Below, piece by piece: positions 48,498 to 60,979 of a stretch of DNA of 64,000 bases. Position 1 is the first letter of the stretch. The number at the start of each line of letters is the position of its first letter. The DNA is from Topomyia yanbarensis (Eukaryota; Arthropoda; Insecta; Diptera; Culicidae). The stretch is from NCBI RefSeq assembly GCF_030247195.1, contig NC_080671.1, positions 96,545,870 to 96,609,869 of the forward strand. The letters are read 5' to 3'. Under the pieces are notes generated by a model, which saw only the letters and a list, made by a program, of their open reading frames with translations, made no database searches and had not been told where the DNA came from. The position numbers were made by a program, and so were the translations under genes.

Positions 48498-48985
48498 ATG
48501 GATATTCAACGAGAACCTGAGATACGTCATTCTCGAAACACTCAGTGGAGCTCTCTCGTTATTTACGACACATTTGAAAATCACCAAAAGTTTCCTATTT
48601 GCATTATATTACGTAAGATGACTTCAGAAAAGCACAAGGAAATCATTGGGAATGTCCCGATTGATTTTGGCGACTACTTGTTAGGAGAAACCTTGATTTT
48701 TTCTGCAAAATAATGACGCAATACGAACAAAATCTTTTCTCGCATCACGAAACATCGACGTCTTGGAATAACCTGCTATCTGCCCTGATCTAAACTCAAT
48801 AGAAAACATTTGGGGTGTTTTGCTTTAGTGTATATTCGCAAATGGACAATTCGATACAGCACTTCAGCTGAAAACAGTAATTGAATAAGCATGGGAATAA
48901 ATCGACACTTCGGTCCTAGACTAACTGATTGATTCAATGCCACGACAACTAGCTGATGTTATTAGAGTTCTAGGAGGATGAACAT
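48498..48985 (+). pseudogene. Tc1-like transposase, central and C-terminal part, broken
   Basis: A plus-strand frame from 48498 reads FENHQKFPICIILRKMTSEK then DFGDYLLGETLIF. After a frame change comes SRNIDVLE, CPDLNSIENIWGVL (PDLNPIENLWG block with the last catalytic Glu), then FDTALQLKTVIE and LIDSMPRQLADVI. At least one frameshift and several stops are present. This is a decayed Tc1-type transposase, not an active gene. Confidence 0.8.
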
Positions 48986-49065
48986 AGTATTAAGTTCTCA
49001 TTTGAATTCTGGTTTCTGAATAATAATGCTTGATTCGGTTATGAGTTATTTGTACACTTACTCAT

Positions 49066-49741
49066 TTAAGGGGGTCCTCTTAAATAATTGGGGCAAAAAG
49101 TACTTAATGTTTAATTTTTTTCAAGCAGTGAAATGACTTAGACATGTGCGCTATTTTACAAAATGTTTATCAATGTTTCATCTATAAAATAAAAAAAAAT
49201 CGAGTGAAAGGTGTCAAAAATGCGGCAGATTTTTCGAATCTGTAGGCATTCTCGTTTTTGAACCGTTCAACCAATCAACTTCGGGTTTTGCCCGCCTAAA
49301 ATACGACAACATTCTCGAGCGCTGTAACCTACAAAATCGCAATATTTTGATCATTAACGATATTTTACATCCGGCCACAGTGGAAAAATCATGCGAAAAT
49401 ACGATACTTTAGTTTCAAGTCGCTGCCATTTTGTTTATATATCGAATTTTTTCATGTTTTTTAGGTTGGGGCGCCTCTAAAGGATGTAATCTTCAAGATC
49501 GTTTTGGTTTGTTACTTGTTGACGACGAATTGCGACCTGTATCGTGCCCACAGATGAGGTTTCAAAGCACCTTTTGCTGGAGCCGCCATTTTGGACACCG
49601 TACACGAAATTTTTTATTTTATGAATGAAACCTTAATAAACATTTTACAGAATAGCGCACATGTCTAAGTCATTTTACTTCTTCAAAAAATTATCAAGCA
49701 TTAGGCACTTTTTGCACAATTATATAAGAGGACACCCTTAA
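49066..49741. mobile_element. TTAA-flanked MITE with inverted ends of about 110 bp
   Basis: TTAAGGGGGTCCTCTTAAAT at the left is mirrored by TATAAGAGGACACCCTTAA at the right. The inner arms match over GGCAAAAAGTACTTAATG and ATGACTTAGACATGTGCGCT. TTAA occurs at both borders. The interior (about 49200-49620) has no conserved reading frame. Confidence 0.85.
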
Positions 49742-50869
49742 AAATAAGAAACATTACAATAAAGTTAAGGTATGATTCATGTGACTTATATTGATAGATT
49801 TCACTTTGATTTCGGTCACGGCACTGTTTACGAGAAGCCAATAAAAGTTCAGGAAATTCCATATGCAGTCGCACTCTAACTCATAACTCTGGAACCAGAA
49901 CTGCGATCCAAATGAAATTTGACAGCAATTAATGCGAATATTAAACTTCTTGGATAAGAGAACAAATCCGGTCGTTGACTTCGCCAGAGCGCCGCAACTA
50001 TTGGAGAAATCTACAAACGTGCCGCTAAGTAAAGACGTTTCTAAAACAACCGTACCGTGTTATTTCTAAAAATGTCCTACATTTTTAGAAACTGCGCTGC
50101 GTCATGCTGACCAGGGCTCTGACCGGACACTGCAAGCTAATTATCACATGGCACCTATTCAGCGCGCAGAGTCATTTTCATGTGATCTTTGTGAATCGGA
50201 CTACGGAAACTCATATCATCTGATATGTAATTGCACAGTAGCACCGCGATTGCGATTTGGGGTTTTTGGGGTGTTCTTATATAGAAGACACTGTGTTTGG
50301 ACGACTGAAACTTAGAAACATACTAATCTCCCTCATCCAATGCGGTAAAGAGCTTTAGGCTTTCTCGCAGGCGGTTTGAACTACTTCTGAGTTCAAATTA
50401 TCAGCTGTTTGTTTCTGTGCGTTTATTTTTCCCACCTTGCTATTTTTGCTTCCTCCCACCACCCTCTCCTCTCCGTCCGATCAGGGAAATAATGAGAAAA
50501 CTTGGCAACGCACAAATCTTCAACTACACAAAAGGAACGTGCTATTTCAGAAGCCAAGAATGGTTCAGTGCGCGCTCTTTAACTCATAACTCTGGAAACA
50601 GAATTCCGATCCAAATGAAATTTGACAGGAATCTATAATCTAGGATATTAATCCTTTCTTTCGACAATAGGGATGTGAAATAGGAGTCAGCCGTCACAAA
50701 AAAGAAATGTGTATTTAATTCAGGAACTTTGCCCTTCCTCGAAACATCCGGTTCAATTGCAAGTAAAAAGACGGTTATTGGGTGCAAGTGGTCAAAGCGA
50801 TTTAATTGGGTGTCAGTAAATCGGAATTACAAATCCCAGCAATTTAGAAACTATTTTAATAGTTTTTTG
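49742..50869. other. Repeat-derived sequence without genes
   Basis: Two copies of the AACTCATAACTCTGGAA block followed by GATCCAAATGAAATTTGACA occur near 49880 and 50580. These are diverged members of the AACTCCGGAACC family seen at 4.8-5.3 kb. Confidence 0.6.
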
Positions 50870-51120
50870 CGTCATATGGTCATGCTTTATATGGAAATTG
50901 GATGTGTCAACCCGTAACTCCGGAACTAAAAAACTGATTCAAATAAAATGCAATAGCACCCTATGGCGATATTACCTTTCATTTGAATATAATATAGTTA
51001 AAATCGGCCCAGGCATCTCTGAAACAAATTAGTGGGATTGTTTTACACATACATACATACATTCACACATACATAAATTTTCTGGCCTAGACGAACGGTT
51101 GTCGATTTTTGTCCCTTGTT
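50870..51120. repeat. Dispersed mosquito repeat with (ACAT)n tail
   Basis: AACCCGTAACTCCGGAACTA is followed by ACCTTTCATTTGAATATAAT, AAAATCGGCCCAGGCATCTC and then an ACAT/CATA microsatellite at about 51046-51078. I recall this layout from a high-copy culicine retroposon-like family. A fuller, tail-less version is at 4.9-5.3 kb. Confidence 0.65.
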
Positions 51121-51759
51121 CAGTTAACATAGGTATGACTGGAGCTAACTCGCCGTTCGAATTAAACAATCAATTCACTTTTTTGGGTATTGACGTAAGA
51201 CTTTGCGCCAATGCGATAATCATTGTTCTTCCTGAGCCGAAGAATAGCATCCCAAGCAAACGAGAAGCTCCATGCTCATGGTCCAGATTCACCCCCACTG
51301 TATGGTATATCGATAGTGTCTGTGAAGGGATCAAACCATAAAAACAGTATCACAATAGTACAGTAGATCCCATGCAAAAACCAAATTTAGGAGCACCCCA
51401 TGCAACCCCCAGACCATAAATATGGTCCGCGTCAAATTTCGAACGAACCTATCAAAACACCATAAAATAGTCCTAATAACCCATAGATACACCACAATTT
51501 GGTTTTTTTACGAGATGTACCGGACCATGGTGATAATGTTTTCATGGATTGATCCCATTTGATACACTATAAAAACACCATGAAGTGGAAGTGAAATAGA
51601 ACCATGATCATGATGGTATTGTGAGCTTTTCATTTTCTCGGGTATCTACGGGATATTGAGACCATTTTATGGTGTTTTGATATATGTGAAATTTAAAACC
51701 AACCATATTCATGATCTTTTTAAGGGGTTCTATGGTGTTTGAGCTCATGAGAATTTGCT

Positions 51760-51835
51760 CGGGCTCAAAGTTTGTGCATTGGACCAGAATCCCAATACCC
51801 AATAGGTTGTAAGTTCGAAACCTGTCTCTGGGATG
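51760..51835 (+). repeat. tRNA-like segment, possibly a SINE head
   Basis: GTAAGTTCGAAACCTGTCTC contains a good polymerase III B box (GTTCGAAAC). It is preceded by an AATCCCAATACCCAATAGG anticodon-arm-like stretch and followed by a T6 run at 51836-51841. The acceptor stem does not close, so it is not a functional tRNA gene. A tRNA-derived SINE or decayed tRNA is more likely. Confidence 0.35.
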
Positions 51836-51841
51836 ATTTTT

Positions 51842-52499
51842 TCACACGCTTTCGTTTAACTCCAAAACAAACAAAATTCTAAAACTTAATACATCACCAT
51901 GCACTCTGCATTTTTAAACTAATCGATTATTTCAATTAAACATCTAATTTATTACAATTAGAAACTATTTGAAATATAATCTATTTGCAATTAATCGATG
52001 TATCGAAAAAATGGCACTATTTGGCTGATCCATCTAACAAAAATAGGTTGATCCGCTGAAAAATACATTCAAAACGAGCACCTCCATATAGAGGTCTGTA
52101 ATGAGGAAGCTTCACTCACCAAAAGAAGTAATCAGTTTATCGATGAAATATGAAATTTTATTTCTCAATCAAATTTTCAGTAATGTATTAAGTGGGAGGT
52201 AAAGGTTTCGGTGTGAAAAAACACTGCTTCTGCGATTTTTTAGAAATGTGGGTAAAGCGGATTGATCAAAACTTTTGTACATTATAATGTATCATTTCAA
52301 TAACGTTCTGTATTTTTTCTATGAAAAATATCGACTAGCGACTGGGTGAAGAAGCTTTTTATAGAACGTCTTAGACAATTTGCTGTGTTAGCTGCCATTC
52401 AAAAACTACTTAATTGATTTATGCCAAACTCTGCATACACATTATATGTAAAAAAATACCTAACCCCTACGTTGAACTATAAAAATCATGAATCTGGAA
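51842..52499. other. Unassigned intergenic sequence
   Basis: No gene or element is recognised. Confidence 0.5.
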
Positions 52500-53380
52500 C
52501 TAAACCACTCCAGAAAATATTCTTAGGCCGTTACATTACTCGAACTTATTTTCCCCAATCTATCGAACCTGAGTGCATGTGCTGAATACTCATTATATAT
52601 TCAAAAGACAGTTCTAAACGTGTTACAAATGAATCAACAAAAAGAAAGGCAGCTTTTACCAGATTTTAAGGTAGAAACGAAACAGTTTGAAATAATAAGT
52701 CAAAACGCTCTGCTGTGAATGTAACCGTTTCCGCTATAGATTATCTTTTTGAAAACAAAGCAAAACTGATACTGTTTTAACATAACTAAATCTCATCTCC
52801 TACCAACATCTTCAACCAACCCCTGCCTTTCAGTAGGCGCAAATCCAGTGTAGTCCGCCCGTGCTTTAGAAATACTTACAGAAGCATGTTATCAGATGCC
52901 TTAGTGGTAAAGAATTGATCACATATATCCGAAATATAAAACGTGTGTGCCAATAGGTTTATTACCCTACGTACTTCCAAACCGTCAAAAACATTTTTCA
53001 AATGTGAATTCAAACGCACACACTTGCATAAAAATAAATTTATATATCCTAATGCAAACTCACTGCTGCCCACGTTGCCCGCCGCAGTGTTGAACTCAAT
53101 CCAAAACCTACCCTACCCACCCATTTTACAAATCATCGTGTGTACACGATTCGAACCTACTGCTTTTCTGTACTCACTCGTGTATACGGAGTTTCAAATC
53201 GCACCACTGGGTGAACAGCGCACGATAAACTTTTCACACAGCGAGCGTGAGTTAATGCCACCACTGCTGATAATCTGTAGCGTCTAGCGCACATTGTACC
53301 GGCCGGACGATATAGCCATGATGTTGCTCGTTTGGCATGCGAGTAACTAATGATTGAAACGGACAGGCCTCGCCGTAATT
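52500..53380. repeat. About 900-bp dispersed block, copy 2
   Basis: Same family and orientation as 40740-41640 (TAGTCCGCCCGTGCTTTAGA, ACCCTACGTACTTCCAAAC, GCTCGTTTGGCATGCGAGTA). It precedes the transposase remnant at 53735-54215. Confidence 0.65.
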
Positions 53381-53559
53381 GATTCAGTCACTTAGGTATT
53401 CCCTATTGACGGCATTGCCCGGAATAGATTGGCTCATGTATTGGGGTTCTCACGTTTTCCAAGATCAATTTATATTTACGGACTTTTCAATAGTGTACCA
53501 TTGAAATACATTAACAATATAGCAACACACGAACTTAATTTCAAATTACTTGAGGGTAA

Positions 53560-54215
53560 AAGACGTAAATACATCTACAAACAACAGAGATATCGGCATT
53601 CAAAAAAGCGATGCAAAAACGTGATATCGATAGATTTTAGAATGTCACGCAGCTTCAGATAGTACAGACATACCAGAAAATGGCGACTCCAAATCATAAC
53701 GATCAGCAAAATGACTCGAATAATCGCGATAACTGTACATGGAGTTTAATCGCGTGGTTCAGGATGACGAAACCTACGTCAAGGCACACTTTAAATATCT
53801 TCCTGGGCAGGACTATTATACGTCGTCTGGAAGATTTCCTGGCAAAGATTTTCAAACACATCAAGCTGTCGAGGTTCTCAAAGAAATATCTCGTGCGGCA
53901 GACCATCTGTTCCTGTGGCTTGAAGAGCAAAATTTACGATATTTATGTGCAGGAGTGCCTGAAAAACCTTGGTTGCCTTTTCTCAAGTAACATAATTGTT
54001 CCGTACTGTTTTGGTCGGATTTGGCGTCTTGCCTTAGTGGAAAAAAGGCTAAAGAGTTGTATACCGCGAACAACGTGAACCATTTCAACATCCCAAAATA
54101 TTGGGCATTCGTCAAGCGAAGTATCAAGCGACAGACAGTTGTCAGCAAAACGCAGTTCAAGGCAAACTGGCGTTCTGCGGCGAGGAAAGTGACCAATAAG
54201 ACTGTGAAAGACTAA
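53560..54215 (+). pseudogene. Mariner-like (ITm) transposase, frameshifted
   Basis: Plus-strand frames read DDETYVKAHFKYLPGQDYYT (first catalytic Asp in DDETYVK), then in a second frame KKYLVRQTICSCGLKSKIY and YVQECLKNLG. A third frame gives CSVLFWSDLAS (second Asp), ELYTANNVNHFNIPKYWAF and KRSIKRQTVVSK. The block that should carry NPPNCPxxRPIE is deleted, so the last catalytic acid is lost. Closest in pattern to mosquito mariner relatives with a D37E-type triad. Not functional. Confidence 0.8.
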
Positions 54216-54377
54216 ATGGAAGGAGTCATACGAAAGGCCCAGCAATTCGCATGCGCTAAAAGTGTTTTTTATTTATTCTGTATGAATTGAACCTGCAAAA
54301 GAAAGACGATTTAACTTGTTAATAAAAAGTGTGAGAGATTTACACACATTCTTGTCCGATAAATTTTTGATCGTAAC

Positions 54378-54450
54378 ACCCTTTAATTGCCCCATGTATA
54401 TAGGAATTTCCGTGGAACATGGGGACATTTTTGTGTATAGCAGCAGTGTA
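54378..54450. mobile_element. Diverged copy of the 77-bp hairpin micro-element
   Basis: TTGCCCCATGTATATAGGAA and GGAACATGGGGACATTTTTG, then TATAGCAGCAGTG, match both arms of the 37399-37477 hairpin. The left terminal arm is eroded. Confidence 0.6.
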
Positions 54451-54714
54451 CGAGACCGAGAAAATATTTTACATGACATTTTCAACCATTCTGGATTATG
54501 AAAGCCACCTTTTAATTAAAAATGAGGTACTTTTTAGGGCAATTTATCAGTGATATATGATTATATTAAATATATTAAATAATATTTATTCCTAAATATA
54601 TTATGTTTGTAAAGATTCATTCAATCATTTATGATTATACAACGTAATATTTAATATTCTCGCGATTCGCCAGTACGTACGCATATTTTTTTAGTATTTC
54701 GGATGCTCCTCGTC

Positions 54715-54960
54715 AATAACTAACGCCAACTTAATGCCAGCTAGATAAATCCAAATCTCTACCAAATTGGAGTGGATTTTAGTGTCCAACCAGCGCAGGA
54801 TAGAACTTCTGGTTTTCCTATCGAGACATCAGTCGGTACCAGCCAGTTGTTTGGCGTTCGACTTTTTAAGTTTTAGTATCTAATAAGCGCCTATTTGGTG
54901 TTGGTTTGGACTTATCCGAATAGCATTGAGTTGGTGTTAGTTACTGACGATTAGAGACCG
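54715..54960. repeat. Second copy of the GGTACCAGCCAGT repeat
   Basis: ACATCAGTCGGTACCAGCCA and TTAGTTACTGACGA correspond to the 9418-9650 copy. The ends carry related inverted ACTAACGCCAACTTAATGCC / GAGTTGGTGTTAGT sequence, so this may be a foldback element. Confidence 0.6.
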
Positions 54961-56542
54961 AAACACTAAAAAATCATACTAAATGTAAAAATGCTCTCTT
55001 AGTTACCTGGGGAATGATGAGAAGAAAATTTTCGGAACGATTCGTCCCGTAGATTTTGAGATACGATGTACACCGTATTATTGAGGTATCTTCGAAAATT
55101 TACTGTCACTAGCCCAATTTTTACTATTTTGTAGCGAAAATATAGTAAAATGTTGTTCGAATGTTACATTATTGTACCGAAATAGATTGAATATACTCTG
55201 CGTTGCCAAATATTTTTCTTACTAAAGGATTTTTTTCACCAAAATGCCTTACCATCCCGTAAACTAAACGAAAGTAAGAAATTGAGCTTATTAAACTCGA
55301 ACAAAGCTCCGAAAATAAACCTCACACATATCAACTACGCTGAGGATATTGCCCAAAATCTCCCATTACGAGGGGTAAAATCAACAATCTCCGGTGACAT
55401 TCCTCGAATGAAGCCGATAACCACAAGTGTTGCTCACGATTAATTGATGCGTGACAAAACCAAAACGTTTCGTGGTTTACAAGTGACATAGTGTTAAAAT
55501 GTTACGTAATTGAACCTACAAGTGTCGGTTGAGGTCGTGTAATCAATCCCATCACACTCCAGTTGAATTATTTCCTTCACCCAAACACCGCAGCTGTCTT
55601 TTTTGTTTGATTTTGTCATACCACTGACTATCGAGGATTCACTATTCTCCTTTCATGATTAATTGTATCATGGGATAGCAACGAGCGATGTGGAAAATAT
55701 CAGTTTCTATTATTCCATTTTCGAACATACCACACATTATTGAGAGCATAGGAAACTTACACTAACACTGAAAAATTTGCTGTGTTGTCTTGACAGTTTT
55801 CATTTAAAACCATTTCGCTCAAAATTCGAAAATATTTGAAATGACCTCCGGTTGGTTTGGAGAAAACCTGTTGGTATCTGCGTATTATTCTAGATTCAAT
55901 TGCATTTTTTCGGGTCCCTTGTCGGACATTGCCCATGCAGAGACTCTCGATAACTCAAACAACTCAATGTATTTTTGGTGCAAACCAGTGGAATGCCCAA
56001 ATTTGGCTTCCCAAGTGTTCCACCCTGCAATCACACGACGACACTCAAGCAGCCAGTTTTTGCGGTACAGGACAAAAGCAAGTAAACATACCAAACATAT
56101 CCCGAAGACCCCACTCTCGCGGTGCCAATGGAGCGCCATTAACCTCGTACGAGCATCGTTTAGTTTGACCGGCCGAATGTTTACTGTTTATGCACCCAGA
56201 ACTGTTGGCTCAAATCAAATAGTGCAAGAGAAATTAGATACAAATCAGCTACCATGTTATGTTTCAATTCAATGTTTCGCACCGAGCCAACCGTCTCTGG
56301 GTGTAGTTTCCGTAGCCGTCATGACCTCAAAACTCGCGCTGCCGCTCGAAGTGTCGTGTGTGCGCACGCCGTAAAAGCGAAATCCGCTGAATGCGCGCGA
56401 GTTGTAATTCCTTATAAGGAAGACACGCAGACCTCGGTTGCCTTTGCGCCGACAATTTAATACCAAATAGAGGAACAAGTCGCTCCGTCTTCAGCACACA
56501 GCACCCCGGTGCCGTGTATTCCGACCCGGCTACGACCTACAA
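54961..56542. other. Unassigned region, higher GC after 55.8 kb
   Basis: A frame at 55841-56374 is open for 177 codons but shows no recognisable domain, and overlapping frames are equally open. The sequence resumes at 58430 after the foldback insertion. It is probably part of an unidentified element. Confidence 0.4.
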
Positions 56543-58429
56543 CGCACAGTGGGACCAATCCAAAAAAGGTGGGACAAAACCTATTTGAGGCCTTAGATGT
56601 CATTTTAGAGCCATCATTTCTTCTTAGGATATGTTCACAATATTATTCTGCAACTTTTTAAATAATTTTTTTTTGTTTGAGCTAAAGTAGAGTACCCGAG
56701 CAAAAAAATTTATTCAATTTTTTTTTTAGAGGGTCGATGTCTTCGATAAAGTTGTAGAACATTATGTTTTGAATAACTTCTTCTAAGATACCACAGACAT
56801 CAGACCTCATTTTTGAGGCAAAATTGTTGTTTTTTGAGAATATGACTAAAAAATCAGTTCTTCGACTTTTCCATGCTAAAAACCTCAATTGATTAATTCA
56901 ATATGTTCTACAAACTTGCAGGTATCACTAAAATACAACTTTTTATTGAAGAAACTAATAACGTGATTCTATTTTATTGAAGAAACTAATAACGTGATGG
57001 CTTCTAAAACTATTTTTCATATAAATTTGCTCTATTTTCATCAAAGATTTCTGTTTTTTGGGCACTTTTGGTCAGCAAAACTTTGTCTATTCCGATACTC
57101 CATTATTTCTAGAATACATTTAATATTACATGGAAACAGGATATAGTTGGACGCATTGCGTGGGTGACCATTCATGTACGACAGTTTATAACTTAAAATG
57201 TGTTTATAATATTTTTAATTTATATACATTATTAGCCATTCCCAAAATCTTATATTTTATACGCACTTGCAAGCATGTAGAACATATTGAGTTGATCAAT
57301 TGCGGTGTCAACATGTAAAAGTTTAGAAAAATACAAATTTTGTCATTAAACTACCGAAGAACAACGATGTCGGCTTAAAAAATAAATCGACAATATGTGT
57401 AAGGTACTTTCAACAAAATTATTCGAAATTGAACATTATACAACTTTGCTGAAGTCCTCAACCATCTAAAAAAATAGAAATGTTTGAATTATATTGTGAA
57501 TGTTTTTTTCCAAAAACGCCAAGGTTCTATAATATCTAAAGCCTCAAATAGGTATTGTTCAACTTTTATGAATTTTTTAGAACTAACCTTATTGGTTAAA
57601 CTAGAGTAGAAATCCCGGACTAAAAAAATCAAATTTTGTTTAAATGGTTCAGATCTTTAGCAAAGTTGCCAAATATTGTGTTTGGAACAATTTTGTTGAA
57701 AATACCATATACATATTGTAGATTTATTTTTTTAGCCCAATCGTTGTTCTTTGGCAGTTTAACTTCAAAATTTATATTTTTTTACTTTTCTATATTGTAA
57801 CCGTAATTCATTATCTCAATATGTTCTATATGCAGGTAGGTGCGCGCGAATTATAAAATTTTGGGAATAGCTAATAATGTATATAAATTAAAAATAATAT
57901 AAACACATTTTATGTTATAAACAGTCGTACATGAATGGTAATCCAAACAAAGCGTCCAACTATATCCTGTTTCCATGTAATATTAAATGTATTCTAGGAA
58001 TAATATAGTATCGGAATAGCCAAAGTTTGGCTGCACAAAAGTGCACAAAAAACAAAAATCTTTGATGAAAATACAGCAAATTTATTTTGAGGTTTTTAGC
58101 ATGGAAAAGTCGAAAAACTGATTTTTTAGTCATATTCACAAAAAACAACAATTTTGCCTCAAAACTGAGGTCTGATGTCTGTGGTATCTTAGAAGAAGTT
58201 ATTCAAAACATAATGTTCTACAACTTTGTCGAAGACATCGACCCTGTAAAAAAATTCTTGAAAATTTTTTTTTGCTCGGGTACTCTACTTTAGTCCAACC
58301 AAAAAATTTTCTTTTTAAAAAGTTGCAGGATAATATTTTGAATATATCCTACAAAGAAATGCTCTAAAATGACATGTAAGGCCTCAAATAGGTTTTGTCC
58401 CATCTTTTTTGGAGTGGTCCCACTGTGCG
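56543..58429. mobile_element. 1.9-kb foldback element with inverted arms of about 600-750 bp
   Basis: The left terminus CGCACAGTGGGACCAATCC is mirrored by GGAGTGGTCCCACTGTGCG. Landmarks repeat inversely deep into the element, for example CTATTTGAGGCCTTA, GGTACTCTACTTTAG, CCACAGACATCAGACCTCA, TAATATTACATGGAAACAGG and CATTCATGTACGAC. A duplicated AAGAAACTAATAACGTGAT (about 56947 and 56982) lies only in the left arm. No transposase is visible. Confidence 0.85.
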
Positions 58430-60296
58430 ACGGCTACAGGGGGGATCAGGCACATAAGCGACATATTTGGGCCTACAGGTTGCTCAAAGAAGGCTCGAAC
58501 CACCTTCGCCAGTGTTGATAAACCAGTAGAATGGCAAAAAGTTGCACTACCCTTTAAAGTGTACTCAACATTTGACTGGACATATGGCAAATTAGGCTGG
58601 AATTGGGTTGCGTTGAACGAAGATCTCGTCTCACTTTTAACGTATGAGCAAATACGGTGTGTTCCTGTTCAGTTTTCAGTATCAGTGAAATTCGCTGAAA
58701 ATCTCTGAAAACTGAGAATAGTTGTTTCTACCTAGGGAGCTGATTGGGTTAATTCAAAATTTGTAGGGTTATTATCATTAGTAGCTAACAGACCGATTGG
58801 GGCGTTAGCTAGACACTAAATCCAAAAATGTAGTGTGTCAACTGATGTCTATGGTTAAAATGACCGGTCAGGACTGATGTCCCGATGGAACAGAAATTCT
58901 AGTTTTCACTGATAGGAACATATAGAAATCGGCTAGAACAATAAAACAAAACATTGGTCTGAGATAGGAAAAGTACGAATTATATCTTTGACTTTCTACA
59001 TTGACGTTTTTGAAAAGCACGAGATCAATGCACGAACCACCAACTGTAGTAGTAGCTTGTGAAGGACTAGAGGAAAGATGAAACTTCAGGTTTGTGTTAA
59101 AATCTCCCGAAACATCTATCGAAATACTTTTCGAGCACACGGCAATAAATTACGTATACCGAAAAAATGCTTTTCGTTAATAGTTGTATCAGGCGAATTT
59201 TATACAATAATGGGCAACGTTTTAACACCTTTTAGTAAAATTTCTGCCAGAGACCAATTCATGCTCTTACTAACTTGTTCAATTTCATGAAAAACAGCCG
59301 TAGCAGATACAGATATCCTTTAACAAATTTCAACGGGCGTCCTGCACTAGCGAACGACAGCAGCGTCGAAAGAGAAATGAGAATGTAGGCAGAAAATTTA
59401 CAGCCGCAGAAAAGGTAGGCATTTTGCATCCTTGATCAGGCCCGTGTGCAGAAAATTCTCAAGGGAAGGGTTTTGATTTTTTTTACGTTTCTTCCTAGGC
59501 CTGGAGAACCGAATCTTGTGTACTAATCGTATCAGCTCAACAGATTGAGTAAATGTTTGTTATCGAGAAGGAATGATCAACAGGCACCGCTGGCTCATAG
59601 TGGATTCGGATTGGTTTGTAGTACTTAAGCCTGCTGATTAAACTTAACCTCTTGTATCTCGCAATCCTCATCCATCTGGGCAACCGTTAGGTACTACTTC
59701 AGTAAGGATTGTGCTCTTAATCTTTTTGTTTTGTGCTAATCGTTCATGTTTTTGTCCGTGGCTGCTTTTCTTTGCTCGCTATCGAACCTTCACGGTTTAT
59801 CTGACCTGCACTGGTCAGCTACAACCTGGCAAGACACAAACCGATCCGGAGGTGTAGACCATAATGATCTACATCTCTTCCCAAGCACCTTCCAAGGGTT
59901 TCTTATCCTTCTTGTCGCTACTCGTTCCCATTTATCTGCTATCTGAGAGTTCCTCGGCGGCGGTATTTCACCTGATACCGATGCTAATTCGCGTGATCCA
60001 CTGAGTCACTCCGACGGAGTTATCAACAGCGGTGAAATTTCTCCAGATAACGGTATCACGATTTTCTCCAACCTCGTGTTTTTTTTCTTTAGATCAGTGA
60101 TTTTTTATCGAAAATTAAACCAATGAAAGTCATAATCATCTCAGAATCCAATAAAACTCAGTTTATGAGAAGATATTGTCTAATTTAGCAACTAAGTATA
60201 TTGTTATTAATCAAGAATCTCATTGAAAAGAGTTTAAGTCATTCAACAAATATTCCATTATTACTTCTTTATTTTTTTATTTAGTCTGAGGAAGGA
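58430..60296. other. Unassigned, repeat-derived region
   Basis: No gene is confirmed. 58795-58830 carries an inverse scrap of the 9.4/54.7 kb repeat, and 59334-59431 is the inverse of 25039-25135. A minus-strand ATG near 59939 reads MGTSSDKKDKKPLEGAWEEM before a stop and could be the start of a retroelement gag-like frame, but this is uncertain. Confidence 0.4.
59334..59431. repeat. Inverse copy of the 25039-25135 block
   Basis: Nearly identical to the 25-kb block in inverse orientation, with unrelated flanks. Confidence 0.7.
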
Positions 60297-60770
60297 AGAC
60301 GTCACAAACCCGTTAACGTACAAATGCTTGAGCCCTTCGCGACCATCCACGGAACCTACAAGCGCGATCTCTCAAACATGATAACATCCCGGTGATCAGG
60401 TGAACGTCTCAGCGCTTATAAATTTTCAAACGCGATCTCAAGCGTGAACCTAACAACTGCCGCGATCGCACGATCATGAATCGGTCACTTCCGGAAGTTT
60501 TTATCTTTGGTATCAGCAGATTAGGTCCATGCCTTCAATTAAACCATGTAAAACATGAAAGCTCTCGTATCCGCAGGATGACACGTTCCATGGCGACATG
60601 ACCGAGAACTTCATTGATATGGAAGATCTTACTTTCTTCTAGCATCTAAACCGTACACCGAAAATTAGATATCAGAACACATGCGAATATGTGAAAGGCA
60701 CACGGTTGTAAAATCGAATTTATATACGCGAAGTTACATACACGTCAGCAAACGGCCCGCTGCAATTAGC
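60297..60770. repeat. Block A repeat, inverse single copy
   Basis: Inverse match to about 5330-5820 (GCTTGAGCCCTTCGCGACCA, TTATAAATTTTCAAACGCG, GATCGCACGATCATGAATCG, CATGGCGACATGACCGAGAA). Confidence 0.75.
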
Positions 60771-60979
60771 CTTAAGCAGTGTTTTAGTGGGCAACGTCGC
60801 CTGTTTCGTCTGCAATTGTAATGTGTGATTCTGACGGAAAGCCCTTCCGAGAACCTAGCTCTACAACTCTCGAAAAAAAAAGATTTTTGAACATTTCAGT
60901 TCCACAAAATTGTTACCATAATAGAAATACACAATTTTTTTAACTGAATAACTTGATATATCAAATTTCTTGAGTTATT

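Noticed and set aside
55841..56374. Plus-strand ORF of 177 codons
   Set aside because: Two overlapping frames are equally open and none carries a recognisable domain. It may be unidentified element sequence, so it is not called as a gene.
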